The notes under the pieces were generated by a model. It saw only the letters and a program-made list of their open reading frames with translations. It was not told the origin of the DNA and ran no database searches. DNA of 64,000 nucleotides from Methylomarinum sp. Ch1-1. Its GTDB lineage: Bacteria; Pseudomonadota; Gammaproteobacteria; Methylococcales; Methylomonadaceae. The stretch covers positions 1,116,001-1,180,000 of the forward strand of contig NZ_CP157743.1 of assembly GCF_030717995.2 (NCBI RefSeq), read 5' to 3'. The first letter of the stretch is position 1. Every line of letters starts with the position of its first letter. Both the position numbers and the translations under genes were made by a program. Of the stretch, positions 1 to 8,115 are shown piece after piece.

Positions 1-526
1 GAACAGGAACGGGGGATTGATCAATCGCCCGTTGACCTCGGCAATGCCGGTCGCATCCAAGTCTTCAATGTCGATCTGTGCCACGCCCGGAAATGCCGTG
101 TTGGCGATTCCCGCCACGCCACCGATACCCAGTGTCGGCGGGATCGTTGCCATGCTGGCGAATGCATGACACTCTTGACAGGTTTGGCTGTCAAGACCGT
201 TGATACGCAGCCAAGTCCCGTTCGTTGTCGGGCGCTGACCGAATACCGTGGGATCCGCTCCGGAAGGCCCGTCCCCGTGACCGTCATGCTTGTTGAACGG
301 CGTGGTGAACATCTCCAGACCCCGGCGCCGCAACTCATTTAGAGAATATCGGCCCGCGACAATATCGGCCTGGTCGAGACGAGGGCGCGGAATGGCAGGA
401 CCGTTCCGCGCAACCCCGACGGCATTGGAGCTTCCGGGGTGGAAACCTAGTCTGGCTGAAAGATTCGAGTGGCAGGGAGGCGAAAATTACAGCGGTTGCA
501 ATAGTCAGATAGCGATTCATCGGCAT
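1..526 (-). CDS. Di-haem c-type cytochrome / thiol oxidoreductase-like protein, partial, apparent frameshift
   Basis: The 3' end lies beyond base 1, so only the N-terminal part is visible. An ATG at 526 follows an AGGGGA ribosome site and opens a good Sec signal peptide (MPMNRYLTIATAVIFASLPL). That frame ends as unrelated sequence near 335. The body of the protein is in another frame: GRYSLNELRRRGLEMF, then TPFNKHDGHGDG, then the haem c motif CQECH (about base 170) and NGRLINPPFLF up to the window edge. This pattern matches the DUF1111/di-haem oxidoreductase family, periplasmic electron-transfer proteins related to MauG and cytochrome c peroxidases. The body frame has a stop at 487-489, so the shift must fall between about 447 and 487. 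It may be real decay or a base-call error. The family is fairly sure; whether the gene is intact is not. Confidence 0.7.
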
Positions 527-566
527 TTTCCCCTGAGTCAGATTGATTGTCGCGACCCGCGAACCA

Positions 567-592
567 GGGAAAGGGAAAGGGAAAGGGAAAGG
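567..592. repeat. GGGAAA hexanucleotide tract, G-quadruplex-type
   Basis: Four GGG runs separated by AAA (567-587) followed by AAAGG give about 4.3 copies of a 6-bp unit. The tract lies 41 bp upstream of the cytochrome start codon at 526. The G-rich strand is the plus strand, so it is the template for that gene. It satisfies the G3N3 quadruplex pattern and could also vary in length by slippage. Any effect on expression is inference. Confidence 0.75.
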
Positions 593-1023
593 ATTCCGAG
601 CGATATTTTGAGCAAAACCTTCCCCGAATTGATACCCCCGTCCATTCCTCGAATGCCGCATATGATCGGACAGCGAGCTTTCGGAATCAACGAGGGATTG
701 AGCGGCGGAAATTATTGCAATATCGGTTTTCCCGATTTCGTCGGCCAATCACCGGATTACCGGCAAATATCGTGCCGCGAGCGCGAGGTGTTGAGACAAG
801 TCCTTGTAATATCGCACTATTCAAGCCCGACTCATCCTTTCTGATGGTATTCGAAACCGATGGCTGTAAAATTTGCTGACACTTTCCGACGCTCTCGGCA
901 GTCCACGTTCAAAACCTGCCTGATCGAATTCGCGCTTTTCATTCATGAAAAGGCCGACTTTTTCCGCCGTCCCTCAGGATTCCGACGGAACCGACACAAG
1001 GAGAGGGAATAGCTAGAGGCGAA
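593..1023. other. Intergenic, no gene seen
   Basis: Open frames here have no recognisable protein character and no convincing ribosome site. The stretch runs from the hexanucleotide tract to the first 88-bp direct repeat. It should hold the promoter of the leftward cytochrome gene, but I cannot place one with confidence. Confidence 0.5.
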
Positions 1024-1136
1024 GGGGCTTACATTTGACATTTTTCTATCTGCTTCCGGTAAATAAACATGAGTCGTCAATGTTGATTTGAATCGAGTCT
1101 GACCCCGTGCGACCCGAGTCTGACCCCGTGCGACCC
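1024..1136. repeat. 88-bp direct repeat, copy 1, plus 21-bp tandem
   Basis: Bases 1024-1112 match 2346-2432 almost base for base, with small indels. Both carry the segments CTTACATTTGACATTTTT, GCTTCCGGTAAATAAACATG and GAGTCTGACCCCGTGCGA. In this copy the last part is duplicated as a perfect 21-bp tandem (1095-1115 and 1116-1136). The two copies bracket the TPR gene and two gene relics, as expected after insertion or recombination of a mobile segment. Confidence 0.8.
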
Positions 1137-1146
1137 GTCAAAAAAT

Positions 1147-1854
1147 TCAAGCCTTGAAACGATAAGGCGATTTAGGTGGAGGCGGAATGTTATCGTTGAC
1201 TGATCCGGCTTTTTTTGCCAACCATAGCTTTAAACGCATACGCAGGCTCGGTTTTAGGAACGAGCGCGCATAGGCAATCATTGGTGATTCCGGCGCTACT
1301 TCCAGTAGGTTGTCGTATAGCATTTTTGCTAGGTCTTTCTCACCGGCATAGCAGTAATAGACGCATAGGACAGCGTTAAAACTGATGAATTCCGACACAT
1401 GAAACACATCTCTATCGGGATAAAGCAATTTCAGGTCGAACTTGTGCTCGAATACATCGGGAATGGCCTTGAATTCGCCCTTATCCAATTGCACTTGAGC
1501 ATAGTTGATTTTGGAGAACAAATAATCAGGAAATCTCCGGTAGGCTTCTTCTGCCAATTCGCGAACCTTACCTCGATGGCCAACCACCCCATGTGCGGCA
1601 GCTAGAAAATTGTATAACTTTGGCACATCGGGATGCCTCGTCAACAATGCCTCCAGTTCTGCGATGGCTTGTTTCGGTTTTTTAGGGATTTCATCATGAA
1701 TCCTCTCTAAGGTGACCAGCAGCTCGGGTGTCAAATTATCGCGTTTGTCTATTATCGGTTCATTAATGATGAGATATCGACTGACGGCTGAATTATGCCG
1801 GTCCAAGGTATTTTGTCGGCGAGCGCGGCGGCGCGAGGATTTTTTTCGTGACAT
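1147..1854 (-). CDS. TPR-like helical repeat protein
   Basis: A 235-residue protein with no signal peptide. It starts with a very basic segment (MSRKKSSRRRARRQN). The centre has the spacing of tetratricopeptide helices: an AIAELEALLTRHPDVPKLYN stretch, then a GKVRELAEEAYRRFPDY stretch, then a CYAGEKDLAKMLYDNLLEVAPE stretch. Such repeats usually mediate protein-protein contact. The tail is again basic and ends in a PPPPKSPYRFKA segment. No enzyme motif is seen. The ATG at 1854 is followed directly by the basic region. The gene sits alone between two direct repeats beside gene relics, so it may have arrived with a mobile segment. Function unknown. Confidence 0.7.
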   Translation of the reverse strand: MSRKKSSRRRARRQNTLDRHNSAVSRYLIINEPIIDKRDNLTPELLVTLERIHDEIPKKPKQAIAELEALLTRHPDVPKLYNFLAAAHGVVGHRGKVRELAEEAYRRFPDYLFSKINYAQVQLDKGEFKAIPDVFEHKFDLKLLYPDRDVFHVSEFISFNAVLCVYYCYAGEKDLAKMLYDNLLEVAPESPMIAYARSFLKPSLRMRLKLWLAKKAGSVNDNIPPPPKSPYRFKA

Positions 1855-1926
1855 GACGGACTCCCAAGGGCAAAGGAAAAGGTTTGATTGTATGATTCAA
1901 CGCACCACATGGATTTTCTCAAACCC

Positions 1927-2123
1927 AATCTCGAATACCCCTCAACCGCCGCATCCAGGCGCTTGAACACCCAAACCTGTCCCCGCGCGGTTTCCAGCAG
2001 CGGATTGGGCTGGTGGGTGCCGGTCAGGGTCGCTGTCCAGCCGGCGCCGGATTCATGTCGTTTGACGATCGGGGTGTCTAGGGCATCGGTCTGGCACAAT
2101 ATTTCGGCTTCTTTGATATTCAC
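1927..2123 (-). pseudogene. Relic of a small conserved gene, 3' end lost
   Basis: From an ATG at 2123 the frame reads as ordinary protein for about 65 residues (MNIKEAEILCQTDALDTP, then a GAGWTATLTGTHQPNPLLET stretch and GQVWVFKRLDAAV). It then runs into sequence with no protein character that overlaps the start of the TPR gene. The first part resembles small plasmid- or integrative-element proteins I have seen only as uncharacterised ORFs, so I name no function. The abrupt loss of coding character suggests a truncation junction near 1930. Confidence 0.4.
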
Positions 2124-2196
2124 TTTTGCGCGTACAAACGCTAAACTGGGTTAAAACAAAATTGCACTTTTGTTAATCAAAAATGCGCTTATGCGT

Positions 2197-2385
2197 ATGC
2201 GAAAAGCCCTTATTGTAGCCTTATTCCTGCCATTCCCGGTAGCCACCTGGGAAGATGACGCTGTTTTGTATTTCATCAGCCGGGTCAACCCGATCATCGA
2301 GGCTTACGCGCGTCCGGACGCGGTGACCTGGGCCGAAAGGGGGGCGGGTCTTACATTTGACATTTTTTCTATCCGCTTCCGGTAA
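2197..2385 (+). pseudogene. Relic: signal peptide and N-terminus of a secreted protein
   Basis: Diverging from the previous relic, the frame from the ATG at 2197 reads MRKALIVALFLPFPVATWED, a plausible Sec signal, then FISRVNPIIEAYARPDAVTW. From 2346 on, the frame is made of the 88-bp direct repeat (GLTFDIFSIRFR) and stops at 2385. The original gene was therefore cut by the repeat. The family is not recognised. The divergent pair looks like a fragment of a conjugative or integrative element. Confidence 0.35.
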
Positions 2386-2432
2386 ATAAACATGAGTCAA
2401 TGTTTATTTGAATCGAGTCTGACCCCGTGCGA
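2346..2432. repeat. 88-bp direct repeat, copy 2
   Basis: Second copy of the repeat at 1024-1112, same orientation, with only one GAGTCTGACCCCGTGCGA unit. One base separates it from a member of the larger palindromic repeat family at 2434, so two repeat families abut here. Confidence 0.8.
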
Positions 2433-2433
2433 G

Positions 2434-2536
2434 ACATGTCGCTATGCGAAATGCAGGTCAACGATGTCCTGAACGATTCAACCGTAACTAGAGTAAGTTA
2501 AACGTTTGGGGCGGGTTAAATAACCCGCCCCGCCCA
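2434..2536 (-). repeat. Palindromic repeat family, copy A (short, inverted)
   Basis: The reverse complement of this 103-bp segment matches the first part of the longer repeats at 14143 and 29109. It contains the near-perfect palindrome GGGGCGGGTTA-AA-TAACCCGCCCC (11-bp arms, about 2501-2524), then AAACGTTTAACTTACTCTAG, GGTTGAATCGTTCAGGAC and TTGACCTGCATTTCGCATAG. The palindrome could fold as a strong hairpin in RNA. Bases 2537-2780 hold no gene that I can see. Confidence 0.85.
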
Positions 2537-2780
2537 GGTGACAAATAGCTTAACAGCGTGATAGAGAGTCAGGTTGTCAATAAAATCAGGCGTTCTTAGT
2601 TTTTAACCCGACTTAAAAAAGAGTAGTAGCCTTTAAGTTAGATGACAATGTATTTTCCATAAGCCAGACTGCCGTTAACGCAGCAATACGTGTTGCATGA
2701 AGCAATAACTTATCTTGCAAGGTAGCCGTATTTTATTGTGCGGCATATCAGGGGCGCGGCTATTGAAATTGAATCTGCTG

Positions 2781-3356
2781 TTATTTCGTCGATATATTAT
2801 GCTGGTAGGCATTTCCGGCTCTGCGCAATGTAAAGCCGACGCCCCAGATGATTTTTTGATTCAGTTCCTGCAGGTCGATTTCAAAAAAAGGCCTGTTTTC
2901 AGGGTCGTGGATAATGACTTGAGGATTCTTGGCCCCCGGATTTTTAACGCCGACAATGACCGATGCATGACCATAAGTCTGGCCGTTGTGGGTTTTAAGC
3001 CAACCAAAAAAAATCGGCCCATATTTTTTTAATTCATCGATCAACGCCTTAGCTGTCCATTCCTGGTTAGTCGGTTCATCGACATCGACCAGTTGTTCTC
3101 GTGCCTTGAGCGTTGGCATCCAGGCGGTATTGATCACGTAATGCCCGTATTGCAGCACCTTGCCCTTTGCGTTCTGTTTGAGGGGGAGCGTGTACAACTC
3201 CGGGACTCCCAGACGTGGGCCTGCCTCAAAACTATAGCCCACCATACAGGCGCTGGCATACCAACATCCTGTCGGGTCATCAATCGGATTCACGCCTTTT
3301 ACATGGGATCCGATACCTAATTGGGTAACGAAGGGAACATTTAAACAGTATCCCAT
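2781..3356 (-). CDS. Papain-like cysteine protease family protein
   Basis: A 191-residue single-domain protein. A catalytic triad can be read: Cys31 in DDPTGCWYASACM, His130 in NGQTYGHASVIVG, and Asp151 in IIHDPENRPFFEID. This arrangement matches the papain-like (AvrRpt2/C39-like) cysteine peptidases. There is no signal peptide or membrane helix, so it acts in the cytoplasm or leaves by a non-Sec route. The start at 3356 has a strong AGGAGG site. It stands alone with no immunity or transporter gene beside it. The substrate is unknown; proteins of this fold also include effectors and transglutaminase-like enzymes. Family assignment is fairly secure, role is not. Confidence 0.7.
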   Translation of the reverse strand: MGYCLNVPFVTQLGIGSHVKGVNPIDDPTGCWYASACMVGYSFEAGPRLGVPELYTLPLKQNAKGKVLQYGHYVINTAWMPTLKAREQLVDVDEPTNQEWTAKALIDELKKYGPIFFGWLKTHNGQTYGHASVIVGVKNPGAKNPQVIIHDPENRPFFEIDLQELNQKIIWGVGFTLRRAGNAYQHNISTK

Positions 3357-3736
3357 GGGTTTTACCTCCTATCGAAAATAAGATCAGATTTGTTGGGTAG
3401 GGCTACGTATAACATGTCAGTATGTTTGCTGGCGACGTTAAACATTGCATCATTTGTCGTCGAAGTCGCAAAACAGTTGTTATGGCAAGTATGCACAGTA
3501 TCCGTGCAAATCAAAGTGAAAGCAACTAGCGGTTTTGCGTAGCGATGAAATGGGGAAAGAGAGGAGGGAATCTCTGAGGGGAAGAGTGAAAGAGACGGAA
3601 TGCCCGGATACCGTTGCACGGCACCCGGGGATATTGTTTGGATCATGAGTGATTAAAATTTGCCATCCTTTGCCCTGGATAACCGCTATGGGTATCCAGG
3701 TGGTCATAATCGCTGTGAGTATCAGCGATACGCTTT
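3357..3736. other. Intergenic between ftsH and protease gene, hairpins only
   Basis: I see no convincing gene. Just downstream of the ftsH stop (read on the minus strand) are two possible hairpins, ATCGCTG/CAGCGAT (about 3706-3727) and CTGGATA/TATCCAG (about 3677-3702). They could end ftsH transcription, though neither has a clear U-run. The rest has no recognisable signal apart from what must be the protease promoter. Confidence 0.4.
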
Positions 3737-5599
3737 CTAGGCGGCTTGCAACGTGTCGCCTCCATCCTGTTCTTTGATGAATTCCTGCGGCGGACGGACT
3801 TCCCGACCCGCCATCAAGTCATCGATTTGTGCGCGGTCGATGGTTTCCCATTTCATCAAGGCCTCGGCCATGCGATGCAAGACATCCATATTTTCCTGCA
3901 AAAGTTTCTCGGCGCGTCGATAGTTGCGATCGATGACGGAACGAATCTCTTCATCAATGATCTGCGCGACATTACTGGAAACGCTGCCGCCCGCTGAATC
4001 CGACTGCTGGAACGAGGATAGCCCGTTATTTTCGGCGTAGCTGAGAGGGCCGAGTTTGTCCGATAGCCCCCAACGAGTCACCATTTTTCTCGCTAAGCCC
4101 GTCGCCCGCTCGATATCATTGGAGGCGCCGGTAGTGACCAGGTCATCGCCGAAGATCAACAGCTCCGCCAGACGACCGCCAAACAATCCGGCAATCTGAC
4201 CTTCCAGTTTGCGTTTGCTGGCGCTGTATTGGTCTTTTTCGGGCAAGAACATCGTCATGCCGAGGGCGCTGCCCCGTGGCATGATGCTGACCTTGTAGAC
4301 GGGGTCATGGTCCGGCATCAACTGGCCGACGATGCAATGACCGGCTTCATGATAAGCCGTCAGGCGCTTGTCCTCTTCGCTCATCACCAGGGTTTGTTTT
4401 TCCGCGCCCAGCATAATCTTGTCTTTGGCTTTTTCAAGATGGGCCATCGTCACCTCGGTTAAATCGGCACGGGCGGCGACCAATGCCGCTTCATTGACCA
4501 GGTTGGCCAGTTCCGCTCCGGAAAATCCTGGCGTACCGCGGGCGATATAACTGACCTTTACATCGTCGGCAGCCGGTATCTTTTGCAAATGCACGTTTAA
4601 GATTTGTTCGCGGCCCAGCACATCGGGAAGACCGACGTTAACTTGACGATCAAAACGACCCGGTCTCAGCAGAGCGTCGTCGAGCACATCGACCCGGTTG
4701 GTCGCAGCAATGACGATGATGCCGTCGTTATCTTCAAATCCATCCATTTCTACCAACAGCTGATTCAGCGTCTGTTCGCGTTCATCATTGCCGCCCGTCA
4801 TATTGGAATTGCTGCGTTTTCTACCGACCGCATCGATTTCGTCGATGAATATGATGCAGGGTGAATGTGCCTTGGCCTGACTAAATAAGTCTCTGACCCG
4901 TGAGGCGCCGACACCGACATACATTTCGACAAAATCGGAACCGGATATGGAAAAGAATTTGACCTTGGCTTCTCCGGCGATGGCGCGGGCGATCAGCGTT
5001 TTCCCTGTGCCGGGCGGTCCCACCATCAGCACTCCGCGCGGTATTTTGCCGCCGAGGTTGCGGAATTTATCCGGAGCCTTCAAGAAATCGACCAGCTCTA
5101 TGACATCATGCTTGGCTTCTTCGCAGCCTGCGACATCGTTAAAGGTGATTTTAATCTGGTCTTCGACAAACAGTTTTGCTTTGCTTTTTTGAAAACTCAA
5201 GTTGCCGGCGCCGCCATTTTTTTGCATCGCACGCATAAAATACAGCCATACCGCGATCAGGAGCAAAATAGGCGCCCAGGAAATCAAGATGTCCTTGAGC
5301 ATCGAAGGAGCTTGTGGCACCCGGGTGATAATTTGCACATCTTTTGCCAGCAGTTCTTCGATCAGGTTCGGGTCATCCGGGCTATAGGTGACAAATTGTT
5401 TTCCGTTTGACGCCCATAATTGTATCGCGCGGCCGGTCATTTCAACCTTTTCAACCTGTCCGTCTCTGACTTTATTAATGAATGAAGAATAGGCTAAATT
5501 GGAAATGTCCGTCGCAGGAGTTTTTGAACGGTCATAGAAGAATGTTGCGCTGCCGACTGCGATGATTAACAGGGCAAGCAATAAGAATTTTTTCATCAA
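3737..5599 (-). CDS. ftsH: ATP-dependent zinc metalloprotease FtsH
   Basis: Membrane-anchored AAA+ protease that degrades misfolded membrane proteins and short-lived regulators. The 620 residues carry all the landmarks: a first membrane helix (5-21), a periplasmic domain, a second helix (about 103-123), Walker A GPPGTGKT (194-201), Walker B IFIDE (250-254), an arginine-finger segment LLRPGRFDR, and the zinc site HEAGH (417-421) with the downstream [10 protein letters not shown] segment carrying the third ligand. The pore loop reads MYVGVG where many FtsH proteins have MFVGVG, a mild aromatic swap. The C-terminal tail is short. It is a single gene, not beside rrmJ/ftsJ as in enterics, so it may be a second ftsH copy. 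A GGAG site precedes the ATG. Confidence 0.95.
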   Translation of the reverse strand: MMKKFLLLALLIIAVGSATFFYDRSKTPATDISNLAYSSFINKVRDGQVEKVEMTGRAIQLWASNGKQFVTYSPDDPNLIEELLAKDVQIITRVPQAPSMLKDILISWAPILLLIAVWLYFMRAMQKNGGAGNLSFQKSKAKLFVEDQIKITFNDVAGCEEAKHDVIELVDFLKAPDKFRNLGGKIPRGVLMVGPPGTGKTLIARAIAGEAKVKFFSISGSDFVEMYVGVGASRVRDLFSQAKAHSPCIIFIDEIDAVGRKRSNSNMTGGNDEREQTLNQLLVEMDGFEDNDGIIVIAATNRVDVLDDALLRPGRFDRQVNVGLPDVLGREQILNVHLQKIPAADDVKVSYIARGTPGFSGAELANLVNEAALVAARADLTEVTMAHLEKAKDKIMLGAEKQTLVMSEEDKRLTAYHEAGHCIVGQLMPDHDPVYKVSIMPRGSALGMTMFLPEKDQYSASKRKLEGQIAGLFGGRLAELLIFGDDLVTTGASNDIERATGLARKMVTRWGLSDKLGPLSYAENNGLSSFQQSDSAGGSVSSNVAQIIDEEIRSVIDRNYRRAEKLLQENMDVLHRMAEALMKWETIDRAQIDDLMAGREVRPPQEFIKEQDGGDTLQAA

Positions 5600-5638
5600 A
5601 TTTCTCCAGTCGGGAAGCTACATCTTAAGGAATGCTGA

Positions 5639-5665
5639 GCCCGGCAACTGTTCTGGCGGCCGGGC
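5639..5665 (-). promoter_or_regulatory. GC-rich inverted repeat in the ftsH leader
   Basis: GCCCGGC (5639-5645) and GCCGGGC (5659-5665) form a perfect 7-bp stem with a 13-nt loop, about 40 bp upstream of the ftsH ATG. In the mRNA it would be a stable 5' hairpin. A role as attenuator, stability element or regulator site is inference; no U-run follows. Confidence 0.35.
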
Positions 5666-6231
5666 TATATTGCATCCGCGAACAGTTTTCCGAACGTGAT
5701 GCTGAGTTAAATGAACTTAAGGTCATTTCACAGCCAGTAATCTGGCGGACTGGTCTTTATCCTATGGAGTCCTGAATGTCCCTTAAGTCATTGTAAATGG
5801 AGGAGGGTAGCGATAATTTTTGATCTATACCAAATTATCTATAGAAAGACAGCGATTGAGCTGACGATTCTAATTTTTTAGACAACTATATCATAAATAC
5901 ATAATATTCTAAAGTTATTGGCGATATTCTTTTGCCATGACGGGCATCGGCGCCGATAGGTGCAATATTTTACTGAATAAGGTCATCGGGTAAATCTCAA
6001 TGTTTGCGAGCCAACGATTAATAGCTTAACACATGGTTCTTGTTAGAACTATAAAAATTCTAATAAGAACTAAAATATTCGGATGGGAGTTCTAGACGTT
6101 TACTGTCTTTTTTGAGAAGAAATGACTGCCGGTCGGGACGGGGGTAGACGAGTCGTGGTTTAACCAGAGGAGTGTCGGCGGAATCCGAACGGATCCCGCC
6201 ATGGCCATGTATATAATAAATTAGAGTTTGC
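5666..6231. other. AT-rich intergenic, no gene seen
   Basis: About 570 bp of AT-rich DNA between ftsH and the SmbP-like gene, both on the minus strand. It contains long A/T runs around 5870-5910 and no frame with protein character. It should carry the ftsH promoter, which I cannot place. Confidence 0.5.
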
Positions 6232-7041
6232 TTAACGCCTGATTGGCCATTTGCTTCCAGAGCTTGGATTATTGAGTTCTGGAGATTCAATCGCCTTCTC
6301 TCCGGCTGCCGCTGTTCCTCCTTTACTGACCGCCTCTGTACCTTCTGATTGCACTGATTGCTTGATCATTTTTGAGGCTTCCTCAGATTCAATCGACATT
6401 TCTCCGGCATCCGCTTTTTTGGCTTTGGTTGCCATATTCATGTGTTCAATCGATTCTTCAGTCGGCGGAGTCGCCATCTCCGCATGGTCCATTTTGCCGT
6501 GTTTAATGGCGTATTCCAAAACCTTAACGGCGGCTTCCAGATGTTTTTTTTCTTCGCCGGTAGCGGTTTGGAGCGCCTTATTAGCATGTTCAAGCGAGGC
6601 TTCGGCGTGCTCGACCAACATCGAGGCATGGCCTAATTTTCCGTGTTTGACCGCGGCATGGGCATGTTCTAAGGCGACTGATGTATGGTCTCTTGCCGCT
6701 CCTTTGGATTGAACCGCCTTCTTCATGTGTTCAATCGATTCTTCAGCCGGCGGAGTCGCCATCTCCGCATGGTCCATTTTGCCGTGTTTAATGGCGTATT
6801 CCAAAACCTTAACGGCGGCTTCCAGATGTTTTTTTTCTTCGCCGGTAGCGGTTTGGAGCGCCTTATTAGCATGTTCAAGCGCGGCTTCGGCGTGCTCGAC
6901 CAACATCGAGGCATGGCCTAATTTTCCGTGTTTGACTGCGGCATGGGCATGTTCTAAGGCGACTGATGTGTGATCTTCCGCGAGAGCTAAGCGGCTAATG
7001 CTCAGCAACAGGCTTAATGTAATGATAGTGAGTAGTTTCAT
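6232..7041 (-). CDS. SmbP-like periplasmic metal-binding protein, two tandem domains
   Basis: A 269-residue exported protein. A Sec signal (cleavage after SRLALA, about residue 21) is followed by two nearly identical His-rich helical repeats (about 23-113 and 117-210), each with HTSVALEHAHAAVKHGKLGH, VEHAEAxLEHANKAL and YAIKHGKMDHAEMATPP blocks. The HA(x)xAxxHGxxGH spacing is that of SmbP, the small periplasmic copper/metal-binding protein of Nitrosomonas, normally one ~90-residue domain. A Ser/Glu/Ala-rich tail (211-269) has no His pattern. Binding of Cu or another divalent metal is inferred from the family. The start has a GAGGATAG ribosome site. The duplication at DNA level is listed separately. 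Confidence 0.8.
   Translation of the reverse strand: MKLLTIITLSLLLSISRLALAEDHTSVALEHAHAAVKHGKLGHASMLVEHAEAALEHANKALQTATGEEKKHLEAAVKVLEYAIKHGKMDHAEMATPPAEESIEHMKKAVQSKGAARDHTSVALEHAHAAVKHGKLGHASMLVEHAEASLEHANKALQTATGEEKKHLEAAVKVLEYAIKHGKMDHAEMATPPTEESIEHMNMATKAKKADAGEMSIESEEASKMIKQSVQSEGTEAVSKGGTAAAGEKAIESPELNNPSSGSKWPIRR
6439..6978 (-). repeat. 285-bp tandem duplication inside the SmbP-like gene
   Basis: About 255 bp at 6439-6693 recur at 6724-6978 with a period of exactly 285 bp (95 codons) and only a handful of mismatches, several synonymous. The units differ at the edges, where each meets unique sequence. This is a recent in-frame duplication of a whole domain. Such repeats can expand or contract by recombination. 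Confidence 0.9.
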
Positions 7042-7562
7042 AAATCTATCCTCGTAAGACAGTGAAAAGAAATGCTAGGTTAAAAATCCATTTCGTTTAC
7101 TCTGTCATTGCCCGGTTTTAGAGAGGAACAATAACGTCGGTATCTCTTTCAGAGACAACCTTTCAAAGCGGAACAAAAATATCACTATAGGCTTAGCTAA
7201 TAGCCCGCCTATCTGTATTCTTAGGTGAATTGTCAGTATAGAGCCAGCTCATAGAGTCTCAATAGTAGAGAAAGCGTTGAGCCGACAGTGTCAATTAATA
7301 ACGCTTTAAGTTTGTCTATGCAAGTTCTATCTGCAATAAATTGAACTTCATTGCCGCAAAGCTTCAGTTAATCAACTGATCTGCGCGTCATGCGACTATT
7401 GTTTGCTGCGACAAACGGTTTGCAATTGCCAAGAAACTAGCGTTACTATCATCAACAAATGGTGTTAGATAAAGTCGTTGTCAACACCGTTAAGATATCA
7501 CGCAGATTGATTGCGCTTACCAGAATCTTCCCTGTTCAGACTATGCTTGCGGGAGTCATAAC
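7042..7562. other. Divergent intergenic upstream of the ect operon
   Basis: 520 bp between the leftward SmbP-like gene and ectA, with no gene. In particular there is no ectR-type MarR regulator gene here, although in several methylotrophs one lies next to the ect operon. Both flanking promoters should be here. Confidence 0.5.
7420..7449 (+). promoter_or_regulatory. Candidate promoter for ectA
   Basis: TTGCAA (7420-7425) and TACTAT (7444-7449) with an 18-bp spacer give a sigma70-like promoter about 110 bp before the ectA ATG. The match is moderate and other placements are possible. Confidence 0.3.
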
Positions 7563-8099
7563 ATGCCATCAGTGAAAACCGACGATGCCTTGACCTTTAG
7601 GCATCCCTCCATCGCCGACGGCGCGGCCATTTGGCAGTTAGTCATTAACGCCGGCACACTCGATCAAAACTCCAGTTACCTTTATTTATTGTTGTGTCGC
7701 GATTTTGCCGATTGTTGCGCGGTGGCCGAGCGTGATGGTCAGTTGCAAGGTTTTGTCACCGGTTTCCGTAGCTTTAAACGTCCCGATGTTTGGTTCGTGT
7801 GGCAGGTCGGCGTCGCCCCTTCCGCGCGTGGACAAGGCCTGGCTAAACGTCTGACTCATTTCGTGTTGAGAGCGCAGGCTAGCCAGGGCGTGTGCTATCT
7901 GGAAACGACGGTGACGGCCTCGAACAGTGCGTCACGCGCATTGTTTTCAGGAATCGCCAAGCGTTTGGGGGCAGAACTGCTAGAAAGCGAGCTGTTTAAC
8001 GCCGAACTGTTCCCCGAAAGTGGACACGAATCAGAACCGCTGCTACGTATCGGCCCATTTGAGGCCGAGACAGTCAAGCAATCTTTATTAATCGAGTGA
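7563..8099 (+). CDS. ectA: L-2,4-diaminobutyrate acetyltransferase
   Basis: GNAT-family enzyme that acetylates L-2,4-diaminobutyrate to N-gamma-acetyl-diaminobutyrate, the second committed step towards ectoine. The 178-residue length fits EctA. Visible features are the N-terminal FRHPSIADGAAIWQLV segment, SSYLYLLLCRDF, and the acetyl-CoA-binding core VWQVGVAPSARGQGLAKRL (Q/RxxGxG/A type). It is first in a compact operon: ectB starts 16 bp after its stop. The order ectA-ectB-ask matches the ectABC-ask operons of halotolerant methylotrophs except that ectC is missing. Confidence 0.92.
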   Translation: MPSVKTDDALTFRHPSIADGAAIWQLVINAGTLDQNSSYLYLLLCRDFADCCAVAERDGQLQGFVTGFRSFKRPDVWFVWQVGVAPSARGQGLAKRLTHFVLRAQASQGVCYLETTVTASNSASRALFSGIAKRLGAELLESELFNAELFPESGHESEPLLRIGPFEAETVKQSLLIE

Positions 8100-8115
8100 A
8101 GAAAAGGCTAACATT

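Noticed and set aside
290-879. Frames with Arg-Glu or Gly-Lys runs over the GGGAAA tract
   Set aside because: The runs are just the translated hexanucleotide repeat; no protein character outside it.
3362-3707. Two minus-strand frames between ftsH and the protease gene
   Set aside because: No ribosome site, odd composition and no family features.
6439-6978. CRISPR-like array
   Set aside because: The repeat is two 285-bp coding units without spacers.
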